This document shows positions 22,305-22,582 of a DNA stretch of 22,582 nt, piece by piece. The stretch comes from RGIG6353 sp964650465 (GTDB lineage: Bacteria > Bacillota > Clostridia > Oscillospirales > SIG627), in NCBI GenBank assembly GCA_964650465.1, contig CAZYTA010000042.1:1-22582 (forward strand). The letters run 5' to 3'. Numbering within the stretch: position 1 is the stretch's first letter; each line of letters opens with the position of its first letter. Both the position numbers and the translations under genes were made by a program. A model generated the notes under the pieces. The model was not told where the DNA came from, ran no database searches, and was given only the letters and a program-made list of their open reading frames with translations.

Positions 22305-22582
22305 TTAGTCAATGTATTCATACACAAATCTGTCAAATAACCACTCAGGGCATTCGTACAGAAGATTATATAAAGCTTCTTTTAATTGTTCCTTTGATGC
22401 ACTGTTCAGATATTTTCTGATTTTATCATCTATTTCATTTTGTAGCTCTTCCTGCTCTTGCTCATATTCCTCGACCTCTTTTATGTAAGCCTCTGCCTCG
22501 TCAGGAAAGGCATCAAAATAAAGAGCGACCATATGCTTGCATATAATTCGCTTTCCGTCAGCGTGAGGACAGTTGCATTTTG
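22305..22582 (-). CDS. SWIM zinc-finger protein, C-terminal part, cut by the window edge
   Basis: The visible 92 codons begin inside the finger, KCNCPHADGKRIICKHMVAL, a clear C-x-C-x9-C-x-H SWIM motif (Cys codons at 22569-22577, Cys/His at 22533-22541). After it comes a Glu-rich helical stretch (PDEAEAYIKEVEEYEQEQEE) likely to form a coiled coil. The C-terminus, from NSASKEQLKEAL to LLYECPEWLFDRFVYEYID, is typical of bacterial SWIM proteins of unknown role. SWIM fingers bind nucleic acid or proteins. The true start lies outside the window; the first internal ATG (22532) would cut off the finger and is not the real start. No terminator follows; the next landmark is the consensus promoter 30 bp downstream. 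It may belong to the integrated element proposed here. Confidence 0.8.
   Translation of the reverse strand, partial: KCNCPHADGKRIICKHMVALYFDAFPDEAEAYIKEVEEYEQEQEELQNEIDDKIRKYLNSASKEQLKEALYNLLYECPEWLFDRFVYEYID

Overview
The window looks like a chromosome segment of a low-to-moderate GC Gram-positive anaerobe, most likely a gut-type clostridium (Bacillota; Oscillospirales or Lachnospirales would fit). The evidence is a pyruvate:ferredoxin oxidoreductase start, an O2-defence rubrerythrin remnant, strong AAGGAG-type ribosome binding sites, and several near-consensus sigma-A promoters with 17-bp spacers. No rRNA, tRNA or CRISPR array was seen, and the species cannot be named from this sequence.

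Left flank (1-2266): the 5' end of a pyruvate:ferredoxin oxidoreductase gene runs off the left edge. A divergent membrane-anchored NERD-domain protein and a xylose-isomerase-like TIM-barrel sugar isomerase/epimerase follow. A perfect 19-bp inverted-repeat terminator ends the isomerase. It is followed at once by two tandem 105-bp units of an intergenic repeat, and a third diverged unit lies at 6501-6590.

Centre (2267-20216, all minus strand): a surface-polysaccharide locus in three transcription blocks. The main block starts at a TTGACT-17-TAAAAT promoter near 20270 and runs through eleven closely spaced genes. In order they are a DegT-type sugar aminotransferase, a GNAT acetyltransferase, an ATP-grasp ligase, a monotopic phosphoglycosyltransferase (initiating enzyme), a sugar-transfer-associated ATP-grasp protein, a CapA-like phosphoesterase-fold protein, three GT4-type glycosyltransferases, a Wzy-like polymerase and a Wzx-like flippase. 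A hairpin terminator at 8337-8370 closes the block. Next is a lone membrane-anchored HtrA protease with its own terminator. The last block, with its own promoter at 6442-6470, holds one more glycosyltransferase and a bifunctional fucokinase/GDP-fucose pyrophosphorylase. Together the genes describe Wzx/Wzy-type assembly of a heteropolysaccharide carrying an amino sugar, probably fucose, and probably amide- or amino-acid-type decorations. No NDP-sugar dehydratase or epimerase, Wzz co-polymerase or BY-kinase is present, so precursors and chain-length control must come from elsewhere.

Right flank (20217-22582): a divergent malQ (4-alpha-glucanotransferase) with its own promoter and terminator, then a scar region. 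The scar holds a 45-codon piece resembling the C-terminus of an IS3-type transposase, a terminator hairpin, and only the last 22 codons of a rubrerythrin gene. The rubrerythrin piece contains a CGTGACG-N5-CGTCACG inverted repeat. Beyond it are TTTCCCACG repeats, a perfect-consensus promoter pointing towards the junction, and a SWIM zinc-finger gene running off the right edge. I read this as the end of an integrative element inserted in the 3' end of a rubrerythrin gene. That reading is an inference.
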